Of a DNA stretch of 64,000 bases, positions 12,498 through 22,065 are shown in pieces. The stretch is from the NCBI GenBank assembly GCA_949592205.1, contig CATIUR010000001.1:66836059-66900058 (forward strand). The letters run 5' to 3'. The DNA comes from Helichrysum umbraculigerum. Lineage: Eukaryota; Streptophyta; Magnoliopsida; Asterales; Asteraceae. A program made the position numbers and the translations under genes. The notes below the pieces were generated by a model. It was given only the letters and a program-made list of their open reading frames with translations, did not search any database and was not told the DNA's origin. Numbering within the stretch: position 1 is the first letter of the stretch; each line of letters begins with the position of its first letter.

Positions 12498-12507
12498 TAT
12501 AAATAGA
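12498..12507 (+). promoter_or_regulatory. TATA box of LTR I
   Basis: CTATAAATAG followed by a CT-rich stretch, the same arrangement as at 18969 in C, 28257 in the C 3' LTR, 44083 in D and 59450 in M. Confidence 0.7.
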
Positions 12508-12954
12508 GGTAATCACCTCCCATTTCACAAACCATTCTTCATTCCACTCATTTCCTCACTCTCACTTTCTCTCTCACACACTCTCTCTCTCTCTACTCTC
12601 TCTCTCTTCTTTTTCTCTCTCTAGAATTAGGGTTACCATCAGTTAGTTCTCAGTTAATATTTAACTGAAACTAACGGAGGGGATACTTTTGTAATAGCAT
12701 AGGGAATAGTTCAGGGGCTTTTCTTGTAATATTGTCGAAGATATTGAGGAGGTTCTGCTTGTACTCTCTCCTTAAACGCTTATTCAATCTACGCTTTATT
12801 AACGATTACTTCTTTCCTTATCTGTTATAATGATGATTGCTATTGTTATTTTGCTAGATTTAGGATCTGTTATTATGCGTAGTGAGTAGTTCCCTTGTGT
12901 GTTTGTTATGATGTAGTTAGTTTATATATGTATGGGGTGATGCTGCTTTAATAT

Positions 12955-13295
12955 TGATGTAGCGTAAAAAGTCACGTTTTTACATACATTATTGACCCCA
13001 TATTTAGGCCTTTTATAATAAAAACATTCTTAAAACATCATTATTTATCATATTTTGTTATAAAGGTGAAAACTTGACGGACTTTCCAAAACTATACGAA
13101 AAGGGCTGAAAATACACTGAAATGGGCATCAAATTGAGCCAAAACCTAAATCTACTTTAAACTCCATACCAAGACCTCACAATTATCTTATTTTGTAGTT
13201 ATGGAGATTACGAGAACGTGGATATAAGGATTGCTCAAAACGGATCAAGGATGAAAAAGTTATGCAAGTTACAGCACAGCCGAAAGCTACAAAAC
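12955..13295 (+). repeat. Element D 5' LTR fragment
   Basis: 341 bp nearly identical to the start of the D 3' LTR at 43392, up to the shared GAAAGCTACAAAAC. At this point fragment J begins with TGTAACACCTGC. The rest of this LTR is absent. Confidence 0.88.
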
Positions 13296-14568
13296 TGTAA
13301 CACCTGCCTAATTAGGATAATTAATTATGCCTAATTATTCGTAACTAGTTGTAATTAGTATGTAATAGGACTAATTACAAACTCTATTTGTATATATAAG
13401 GTGATTTATATATATGTGTGTACTTACACGATTTGGATAAATCGTACGGATTAACCGGACAGAGTCCGATACATTTTACTTGGACGTTGGTGACGAAACT
13501 TACTTAAATAATGGGAACGTATTTTTCTGTAAAAATACACAGTTGAACGAACATTATTTATATTAGCGCGACAACAGTACGAATATCTTAACAAAAACGT
13601 ATTAAACGTGAACCAAATAATTTAAATATCCCGACAAGTATTTTTAATAAACATATACAAGTACTTGTCATAAAAATATTCGGATAGCATTTTTAAAACA
13701 TAACTGTTTGGTTAAATACTAAAAACGAAAGACTAATCAGTTAGAACAATGAGTAAACACTGCGTTTTGAGAATTGATTTTCCCCTTTTGCCTTTTGGGA
13801 TCAGCCAAAACCCAAACCCCCACCCCATTCCCTCTTTCATTTCTCACTAACTAAAACACACACACACCCTAATATTCTCTCCAACCAAATCTCCATCAAA
13901 ATTTCGGAGGTGAAAACCGAGCCACAAAGATTATACTTTCGGAATCACCATCAAGCAAGGAAAAAGATTAACAAAAGCATCATCATCATTCTCGGCCTCC
14001 ATCTCTCTCGATTTGCATTTGTAAGAAAATATCTAAATTCCTAGATCTATTCATTTTGGTGTAATGTTTTGGTGTAATAATGTTTACACAACTTAGTATT
14101 ATCCATATGTATAAGTAGAACACGATTTTACAGCCTAAAAATGTGTTAGATTTGGGTTTTGGATCTGAAAAACGCATCAGTCGCAACTTTCTGGGCTGGT
14201 GTTCATCTTTGCGACACAACGCTTGTGTCGCATGTTGTGTCGCATAAACCATATTGTGTCGTATTTTGTGTCGTAGCTTATGTCGTACATTGTGTCATAC
14301 TCTTGTGTCGTAAACCTTATATGACACAACCCTTATGTCGCTGTTGAATCAGCATCGCAAGCTTTTGCGACACAACCACTGTGTCGCAGAGCTCTTGTGT
14401 CGCACTTTTATGCGACACAACCCTTGTGTCGCATGACCAACTTCTGTGTCGCAAATTATGTCGCAGAAAACAGAATAACTTGGAAATTTAGAAGAATTTT
14501 TACTGTAGCAATTCACTGTAGCACATTTACTGTAGCAAAGTCAACATTTTAGAATTATCATTACAAAC
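13296..14568 (+). repeat. Fragment J: truncated Tekay-type LTR related to LTR E
   Basis: Starts TGTAACACCTGCCTAATTAG, homologous to the start of LTR E (59761), and follows it to about E position 60975. It includes the GTAAGA donor-like site at 14021 (725 bp from the LTR start) and the array of TGTGTCGCA/TGCGACACA motifs at 14211-14466. Truncated where K starts. No coding capacity. Confidence 0.82.
14211..14466. repeat. TGTGTCGCA / TGCGACACA array in J
   Basis: More than a dozen copies of a roughly 9-base motif in both orientations, many paired closely enough to form short hairpins such as GCGACACAACGCTTGTGTCGC. Corresponds to 60681-60967 in LTR E. Confidence 0.8.
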
Positions 14569-15385
14569 TGTAACACCCCCAAATTTAATGATTTGCGGAA
14601 GCACGATTTGGGTGTTACTAATCAATAACAAAGCACCAAGATATATAGTAAACGACTCTATATGCGTCGTTTTAACAAAATATATTAATATTGGAATGTT
14701 TACAACATTTATAGCTTTACATAGCTCGAGTTTAAATAAAAGGAGATTCCAGTACATAAGTACTTGTACAAAATATACTAATGCAAGAAAATCTCAAACG
14801 TCTGTATGCTGACTCGAGCTAAAAGTCCTGAAGCAGAAACATCCTAACACCCCCAAATTTAATGATTTGCGGAAGCACGATTTGGGTGTTACTAATCAAT
14901 AACAAAGCACCAAGATATATAGTAAACGACTCTATATGCGTCGTTTTAACAAAATATATTAATATTGGAATGTTTACAACATTTATAGCTTTACATAGCT
15001 CGAGTTTAAATAAAAGGAGATTCCAGTACATAAGTACTTGTACAAAATATACTAATGCAAGAAAATCTCAAACATCTGTATGCTGACTCGAGCTAAAAGT
15101 CCTGAAGCAGAAACATCCTACTGCTTGGTACCTGCGATACATGCTAAATGGGTCAGCTAAAGCTGGTGAGCTCACAGGTTTGAAATCAAGTAATATAGTA
15201 TGAACCGCAAGATTTAATAATGGTTGAATTGCATCCAGCAATTGATAATGTATATGTATACAGCCATGAGCACATAGTTGAGCTTAACTCGAGGGCCGGG
15301 TCCCCTATAGAGAATTCCGGGTGAGGTGCCTCCACGAGTGCCTAATCAACACTCGTCTTCCCAAATATTAGTACGTTCGTTTACC
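14569..15385 (-). repeat. Fragment K: truncated Tekay-type LTR, minus orientation
   Basis: Read on the plus strand it starts TGTAACACCCCCAAATTTAA, the reverse complement of a GGGGGTGTTACA LTR 3' end, and resembles the first part of LTR B (16518-17090) at lower identity. The first 274 bp are duplicated in tandem. It ends where Athila RT homology starts, at about 15385-15392; the exact junction is uncertain. Confidence 0.75.
14571..15118 (-). repeat. Tandem duplication of 274 bp within LTR K
   Basis: Unit 14571-14844 is repeated at 14845-15118 with a single difference noticed (ACGTCTG versus ACATCTG). Near-identity means the duplication is young compared with the divergence of K itself. Confidence 0.93.
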
Positions 15386-15391
15386 CGGTTA

Positions 15392-16517
15392 GTGCTTGCT
15401 AACCTGATTTACCCTATTTCAGATTCCCCCTGGGTCAGCCCAGTTCAAGTTGTCCCAAAGAAAGGAGGAATGACGGTTATCGCTAACGAAAATAATGAAT
15501 TAATTCCAACATGAGCCGTCACCGGTTGGAGGGTGTGTATTGATTACCGAAAACTAAATGAAGCCACTCGCAAAGATCACTTCCCTCTACCGTTCATTGA
15601 TCAGATGCTGGAGAGATTATCAGGAAATGAATTCTACTGCTTTCTTGATGGATTCTCCGGTTATTTTCAGATTCCTCTCGATCCAAAGGACCAAGAAAAG
15701 ACGACATTCACATGTCCATATGGAACTTTCGCCTACCGACGTATGCCGTTTGGCTTATGTAATGCACCCGCTACATTTCAGCGATGCATGGTGGCAATTT
15801 CCATGACATGATTGAACAATGCATGGAGGTATTCATGGATGACTTCTCAGTCTTTGAAGATTCCTTCTCTACTTGTCTTTCCAACTTGGATAGGATGCTT
15901 GCTCGATGTGAAGAATCAAACCTCATTCTGAATTGGGAAAAATGCCATTTCATGGTAAAAGAAGGAATAGTTTTAGGGCACCGCATATCAAAAGCCGGAA
16001 TTGAAGTTGACAAAGCTAAAGTTGAAACTATCTCAAAATTTCCTCCACCTACTTCTGTTAAAGCCATCCGAAGTTTTCTAGGTCACGCCGGATTCTACCG
16101 TCGCTTAATCAAAGATTTCTCCAAGATCTCTCGACCTATGACTCATCTTCTCGAAAAAGATACTCCGTTTGCCTTTACAGATGAATGTCTCCAAGCTTTT
16201 AACTACCTAAAAGATCAGGTTGTACATGCACCGATAATGATTGCCCCAGATTGGAGCCTTACATTTGAGATCATGTGCGATGCTAGTGATTTCATAGTTG
16301 GAGCTGTATTGGGACAAAGGAAGGATAAACACTTTCAACCAATATACTATGCCAGCAAAATGCTCACAGACGCTCAAGAAAATTACACAACCACCGAAAA
16401 AGAGCTGCTTGCGGTAGTATTTGCTTTCGATAAATTTCGTTCCTATCTTATGCTGTCCAAAACTATTGTCTATACAGATCATTCAGCCTTGAAGTATCTT
16501 TTCAAAAAGCAAGATGC
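15392..16517 (+). pseudogene. pol: Element D pol, RT and RNase H part
   Basis: Reverse transcriptase of Athila type, starting in the LIYPISDS-WVSPVQVVPKK block, then VCIDYRKLN, the FLDG-SGY block, YRRMPFGLCNAPATFQRCM and the catalytic FMDD box (about 15832-15843), then RNase H (CDAS, TTEKELLAVVFA, TDHSALKYL). Broken by TGA at 15512-15514 at a position usually arginine in the family, and by a one-base loss near 15799 that shifts the frame. At 16513-16517 (GATGC) it is interrupted by element B and resumes at 39066. Upstream protease and gag are absent. Confidence 0.9.
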
Positions 16518-18266
16518 CGTAACACCCCCAAATTCACTGTTTAGCGGAAGCAAGTTTTGGGGTGCTACTAATCAAATATCACAGCACAAAAGTAAAGCAA
16601 ACGGCATCTATATGCAACGTTTGTAAAATAGTTACATTTCCACATAATAAAAGTTTTGAAAACATAGTGTTTTCAGTTACAAAAATGTAGTTCCCTAGAG
16701 CCCACGCGTATAGCGGGAGATTCTATTACATCATCAAAATATACAAAAGATAATGCTAAGAATCTCCGTTAGATGCAAGGTAGAAATCATGCGACTCTAG
16801 CTAGTGTCCAGGGGAAATCCTACTCCGTCTGTGTACCGAGATACAAAGCTAAAAGTGTCAACCAAAAAGGTTGGTGAATCTTACAGGTTTAGTATTAAAT
16901 AAGCGTTATGAACCACAAGTATGTACCCGTATTGCTATCAAGCAAAGTAAGTAAATCAGTAAATCATCACAAGTGCCATGAGCTCATTAGTTGAAGCTTA
17001 ACCGTGTAGTGTGAATATATCACGTACCCCCGTGAGTGCTATCCGCACACTCATATGTAACAAATACTAATACGCCTGTTTCTACGTGTAAATCAGTACG
17101 TGGTGGCGCTACCACCCAAGGCAGGGATTGTCAGTCCCAAATGGATCCATTTACTAGTAATCACGCTTAAGTCCATAACTAACAACTTACGAATAGGAGG
17201 CTTTCAGTGGATAAAAGTAACTCATGCGTTGTGTGTAAACAGTAAGGTAATCAGTTCAGTACATTGTGTTCATATGTAAAACAGTTGCTAAGTATCTCAC
17301 CCCAAAGTATAAAAACAATAAAAGTGGGGCTGTACGACTCACCTGAATCCAGTAAGTACGTATGTGAAATCAATCAAGTAAGGCGGATGTAAGTTCGTAT
17401 ATCGGTTCTCAGAACCCTGCAACCTTCTGGCGTCCGAAACGCATAAGGTCGTAAGTAAACAAGTAAATAAGTCGGTCTCTTAAAAGACCACCCATGCTAG
17501 TTGTCCACTCAACTAGGAAATGTCCCAATGTTCGTTTAGTAATTCGTTTGTAGTTTGAAAACAAGTATGGCCCGTTGGTGACGGTTTGTAATAATAATCC
17601 AAAAGTGCTATTATTATAGGTATCGTTGAATCAGGTTTTCGTTATTTGTAAGTGTTTGACACTTAGTGCAAAAAGTATTTACAACCTCTAATGACGGGGG
17701 TCCGGGGGCAGCGCCCCACGTAGAGGGGTCCAAGGGGCGGCAGCCCCTGGCGGGGTCTAAGGGACAGAGCCCCTGGTTGGGGTCGAGCTGCCAAGTCAGC
17801 TTGGAAAATTTTTATTTCTACTATATTGCTTTATCGAAAACGCATTTGAAATCTAAATTCGGTGTAAAATCAAGTGATAAATCTTAGTTCATATTAGTGC
17901 TTTTATTACCGAATTTGGGTTCGAAAGACAAAGTGGGCTGCGAATCGAGCTGGGAGAACTTGACTCGCAGGCCAACTCGACTCGCAGGTCAACTCGACTC
18001 GCAAGTCAACTCGACTTGCGGGTCAGTTCGGTTCACAGGGCAACTCGACTCGCAAGTCAACTTCGACTCGCAGGTCAACTCGCGGGCCAGTTCGGTTTGT
18101 AGGTGATTCCGATTCGCAGCATGGCTTCGCGAGTCGAATCTTGACTCGCCTCGTTGGATGAACAGATCTCGACTCGCGAGACGGGCTGTTCGCATAAAAA
18201 CTCTAAAAATCGGCTTTTTAAGTCGGTTTTTGGACATAAACTCGTTGGGGAAACGTTCTAGCATGT
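16518..18266 (-). repeat. Element B 3' LTR, distal part
   Basis: Matches 36491-38258 of the other LTR. First base is C instead of T (CGTAACACC). Ends with CATGT (18262-18266), the target duplication of element C. The rest of this LTR is at 30123-30929. Contains the GACTCGC array at about 17940-18175. ORFs here are not coding. Confidence 0.92.
17940..18175. repeat. GACTCGC array in LTR B (3' copy)
   Basis: Imperfect tandem repeats of about 17 bp around CAACTCGACTCGCAGGT, with variants. Corresponds to 37930-38165 in the 5' LTR. Lies about 900-1130 bp from the LTR start after removing C. Confidence 0.75.
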
Positions 18267-20829
18267 TGATGTGTCCTAAAAAGTCATGTTTTTAGGCACA
18301 TTATTCGGCACTTATTGGACTTATATTTGGTGAAATCATCTTAAAACATCGATTATTTATTTAAAATCACCAAAGTGGTCTAATTATGGGTGTTGCTGTT
18401 GAAATCACCAAAAACATCCGTTTATCACGCAAAACGAGGCAAATAATGTCACCTTAAATATTCCCTTCTTGATTTACTTATGGAAGTAGATCTTAATTCA
18501 TATTTTATGATTCCATAGGGAAATCCAAGACCGGAGGTGAAAGAATCAGAAGAAACGGACGAAAGACGGAGAAGATACAAGGTCTGGAAGCTCGCCGATC
18601 GTCATCCGGAACACGCAAAATATGAACACCTCCAAATTTGGCAAACTCAGTGCCATTAGAAGCATAACGGAAAAACGAAGCCAACGGCGCAAGAATCAAG
18701 TAAATCGGAGCCCAAACGAAGAAGATACGGACGAACCAAGCAACCGAGGAATCAGCGGAGGCCAAACGGAGCACCAACCCCCCCCCCCTGGGCACCTAGG
18801 TACCGTATATGGTACCCTAGGTGCCGTATACGGCCCTATGGGTGCCGTATACGGGGGTGTTTGCTTTGTGAGATGCCGTTTGACCCCCCTTGGTCCAGTA
18901 CCCCGCGTATGCGCTTTGATGCTTGTTCTTTATGCTTTAGGACTTGTACCAAGCTTCAACCTCCTCATCTATAAATAGAGGGCTCCTCTCATTCATTTTA
19001 CACACCTCACAACACACCTCTCATTCTCATTCTCTCTCTAGAATTAGGTTAGCATTCTCTCTCTAGCACTACTCTTAGGAGTTAGAGGAGAATTAGTAGG
19101 AAATTAGCATCCTCTCTCTAGCACTACTCTTAGGAGTTTGAGTAGGATTAGTAGGGAAGCTTTTGTAATAGAGTTGGAACTCTTGGAGGATCTCCTTTGT
19201 AATATTGCTCAAGATATTTCGAAGCTCTGTCCGTGTAACCTTTCAACTGCTATTCAATCTACGCATTACTTTCGGTTATTTCTATCCTTATCTCTCATAA
19301 TGTTACATGCTATTATTATGTTTGATTTAGGATACATTACCATGATTAGTGAGTAGATTAGCTCTTGTGTTTGTTATGATGTAGTTAGCTTGTTAATACT
19401 TTGGGTGATGCTACTTTAAATACAATTGGGATAACATCGTTATGAAACAACGGAGGTAACGTTATACGGCTTTTATTTGTATAGCGCCGGAAACATCACG
19501 AATGTGTGTAGTACGGAACGTGGAAGCTATAAAAGTCGTGGGCATAATCCGTTGTGGAATAATGATCCCAATTGTTAAATGTTGAAAACCGGTGCACTAT
19601 TAACTATACATTTATGATTTTAAACTAAACTAACGCCTTTCCTCCAATAAACGTGGTTAGAACCTTTATGTCAAGGATTCGCGACCCTTAGTCAAACGGT
19701 CACTACCTATCTGTGTTTTCTTAAAATAATATGGTCTGATTTTGAAGTAATGGAAATACTGTCTACTTATCGTATAGTACACTGTGAATCAATCAGGGAT
19801 TTATTGGTTTGGGATTATAAAGTGAACGGGTTGTTTAGCTATCATAGATGGTTTACTGTAATACAAGCTTAGATATATTGAGTTCAGATGGCTGTAAAGT
19901 ATGTAGCCCAGTTAAAGCCCTAATACGACTGAGTATCCGGTTTAACGTTGGAAACACCTATGGTGGAATACAAACACGTGCAAACTACGGAAAGGTCGAA
20001 GGCTGTATACTGTGTTACATCCTAGCTAAGTCTGTGATCCTGGAAAGACCGTAATACGAGTGAATACACTATGTAACTGTGAAAAGCTCTGTTGGTTGAA
20101 GACTGTATCACAGCCGAATATCTCTGAACTCAATCACGACCATTAATGTATATGTTAATCAGTCACCACCTGTCTTAAATCTTAAATGCCTTGCCTAGCT
20201 TAGATATCTTTGTCTGTGTTAAGAAAGATCAGTGGATAAATTGCGGACTGTCGCCTTATTCCTGCACCCCATCTGGAGGGTCACTTGGTCTCATCATAAG
20301 AGACGGTGAGGGGGGTTTCAAGACAGTCCGATCTGATCAGAATCTTGACAGCCTAGTACTCAGTGACATACTGGTTGGTTTAGCTGATCAGTAGGGTACT
20401 AGTGTTTACACCACAAGGTATCTACGTGAACGCAAGACACAAACCTTAAAAGACGTTTTCAAATATATATAACCTCAATACAACATCACCCCACGTAAAA
20501 GCTAACAAAGTCATAACAAACACAAGTCCCTCTATACTGATTCAACCTACTGTTTTTATTTACTGCTCTAATTAGTTTTTAATTTTAATTACGGACCTAA
20601 GTATAAAACCTCCACTCAAAACTATTTTCAAACCATCGCTAATCTGAACTTTCGTCTCGACAAGTCGTTTCACAATACGGTTAACTCTTCAGAACGACCC
20701 TAGGTCATACTTCAGCTATACAGCTCTAGTAGAACTTAGGTCCCCAGCAAAATATAAATTTTAAAACTTCCACACCGACGTGCTGCCATACGGTCGCGTT
20801 AACGACGCGTGACGGTTGGTGGCGCGTCA
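18267..20829 (+). repeat. Element C 5' LTR
   Basis: 2563 bp. U3 carries palindromes CCGTATATGG/CCGTATACGG at 18803, 18824 and 18845 and a TATA box CTATAAATAG at 18969. A 60-70 bp direct repeat containing CTCTCTCTAGCACTACTCTTAGGAG follows at 19045-19165. Ends GGCGCGTCA, six bases before the primer site. Confidence 0.93.
18801..18978 (+). promoter_or_regulatory. Palindromes and TATA box, LTR C
   Basis: Three copies of CCGTATAYGG at 21-bp spacing (18803, 18824, 18845) precede the TATA box CTATAAATAG (18969-18978) by about 115 bp. The 3' LTR (28090-28265) keeps the arrangement, with some palindrome mismatches. Confidence 0.65.
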
Positions 20830-20835
20830 AGTTTT

Positions 20836-20852
20836 TGGCGCCGCTGCCGGGG
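20836..20852 (+). other. Element C primer binding site (tRNA-Asp)
   Basis: TGGCGCCGCTGCCGGGG begins six bases after the LTR. It matches the reverse complement of the 3' end of plant tRNA-Asp (TGGCGCCGTTGCCGGGG) except one base that can still pair as G-U. This is the primer known for Athila elements. Confidence 0.85.
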
Positions 20853-21066
20853 AAGTTAATCGTAAGATTCTGAGGCGTCCCGACGAACTTTCTCTTTAGT
20901 GATACCCGTAGATTAGATTTCTCTCTCGTAACCACCGAAAATTCTTTCCCACAATCAACAACGATATTCGACCAGATCATCCGGATCTGAACCTCTCATT
21001 TTCATACCCGATCCTGAGTTGATTATCCGTACCATCCGCAAAGAAAGACGTTCCCGTTTTCCACCA

Positions 21067-22065
21067 ATGGCCGCTCGTGTTACTCTCGCCGACAGTATCA
21101 AACCATCCATCGAAGGACGAGGAGGACCGATTAGCTATCCAGTGATCGACGGACCATCTTTCGAACTCAAATACCACATCGTCCAACTCATCAAGGACAA
21201 CTGTCAATTTCACGGACTACCCCGTGAAGATCCCAACGCCCACATTAACAAATTCATTCAAATCTCCAACTCATATAAGCAGAATGGGGTTGATCAGGAC
21301 ATAGTTCGCCTACACCTGTTCCCCTTTTCTCTCGCTTTACATGCTTTGAGCTGGTTTGAGGGACTTGACACCGGATCAATCACCTCATGGGAGGACATGG
21401 GAAACAAATTCCTTACAAAATATTTCCCTCCGTCCATACAAACTAAAGCCAAGAATGACATCGCGAACTTTTCACAAGCTCACGATGAGTCAATCTACTC
21501 AGCATGGGAGCGATTCCAGAGTTTGGTGAGGAGATGTCCCAACTACCAGATGACCAAAACCGATAAACTCTATACTTTCTATAATGGTCTCAATCCTATC
21601 CATCGCATTACGCTTGACGCAGCTGCTCAAGGCAACCTCATGAAGTTAACCGACGATGAAGAATGGGCCTTAATCGAAGACATGACGATGCATCACCACG
21701 ACTGGAAGTCCGATGAGCAATCCTCATCCCTGCCTATTGCAAGCACCGCGCAAGCTGAAGCAATCAAATCTCTGAGCGAGCAGATCGAAACTCTAACGAA
21801 GCAAATTGGAGAACTGAAAAAGCAACCACAGCAGGTTCACCAAGTTCAAGCTGGCCAGAACTGTGCCCATCATCCTACCGAGGAATACGCTGTGGAGTAT
21901 GAAGATCCTGCCGACGGAACTGTTTACTACGCTCAATTCCCAACTAGACAACAAGATCCACCTGGCTTCGCTAGAACGTCTCCGCCAAGAGCACGAGGAA
22001 CCCAGTTTCCTCCACGGAACAATCAACCACCCAGGTTTCAGCCTCGATATCCGATGTACCCATAA
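21067..22065 (+). CDS. gag: Element C Gag region
   Basis: Athila-type Gag, structural protein of the virus-like particle. The first in-frame ATG is 21067 (MAARVTLAD), but the frame is open from 20932, and conserved residues before the ATG (PDPELIIRTIRKERR) also occur in H, so translation may begin upstream at a non-AUG codon or after splicing. Landmarks are FELKYHIVQLIKDN, a central LHALSWFEGL/FLTKYFPPS block, and YSAWERFQSLVRRCP. No CCHC zinc knuckle is present. TAA at 22063-22065 ends this segment; copy I has a glutamine codon here and the frame continues unchanged to 25215, so the stop is a single nonsense mutation and Gag, protease and X were one polyprotein. Confidence 0.88.
   Translation: MAARVTLADSIKPSIEGRGGPISYPVIDGPSFELKYHIVQLIKDNCQFHGLPREDPNAHINKFIQISNSYKQNGVDQDIVRLHLFPFSLALHALSWFEGLDTGSITSWEDMGNKFLTKYFPPSIQTKAKNDIANFSQAHDESIYSAWERFQSLVRRCPNYQMTKTDKLYTFYNGLNPIHRITLDAAAQGNLMKLTDDEEWALIEDMTMHHHDWKSDEQSSSLPIASTAQAEAIKSLSEQIETLTKQIGELKKQPQQVHQVQAGQNCAHHPTEEYAVEYEDPADGTVYYAQFPTRQQDPPGFARTSPPRARGTQFPPRNNQPPRFQPRYPMYP

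Larger units (their letters stand above)
5436..12954 (+). mobile_element. Element I: degenerate pol-less Athila-related element (Gag-PR-X), 3' portion
   Basis: Begins abruptly in gag where element A is inserted and continues through protease, the X domain, a 2.5-kb 3' untranslated region and the first 1125 bp of the 3' LTR, which is split at 12954 by element D. The LTR continues at 48457-48934 and 56173-56865. Layout and sequence match element C throughout; there is no RT, RNase H or integrase sequence between X and the LTR. Confidence 0.88.
11830..12954 (+). repeat. Element I LTR, first part
   Basis: Starts TGATGTGACGCAAAAAGTCA and matches LTR C (starting TGATGTGTCC) along its length. Contains phased CCGTATACGG palindromes (12327-12420), a TATA box CTATAAATAG at 12498-12507 and a CT-rich presumed leader (12540-12620). 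Interrupted at 12954 by D; the last five bases AATAT are the target duplication of D. Continues at 48457. Confidence 0.85.

Noticed and set aside
14588..15086. Two identical 74-residue open frames
   Set aside because: They are the two copies of a 274-bp duplication in non-coding LTR K; identity reflects duplication, not coding constraint.
18505..18795. 96-residue minus-strand frame repeated at 27793-28083
   Set aside because: Occurs in both LTRs of C only because they are copies; overlaps promoter sequence and is not kept in LTR I or M.
18622..18978. 118-residue open frame in LTR C
   Set aside because: Lies over the U3 palindromes and TATA box and is broken in the 3' LTR copy and in LTR I.
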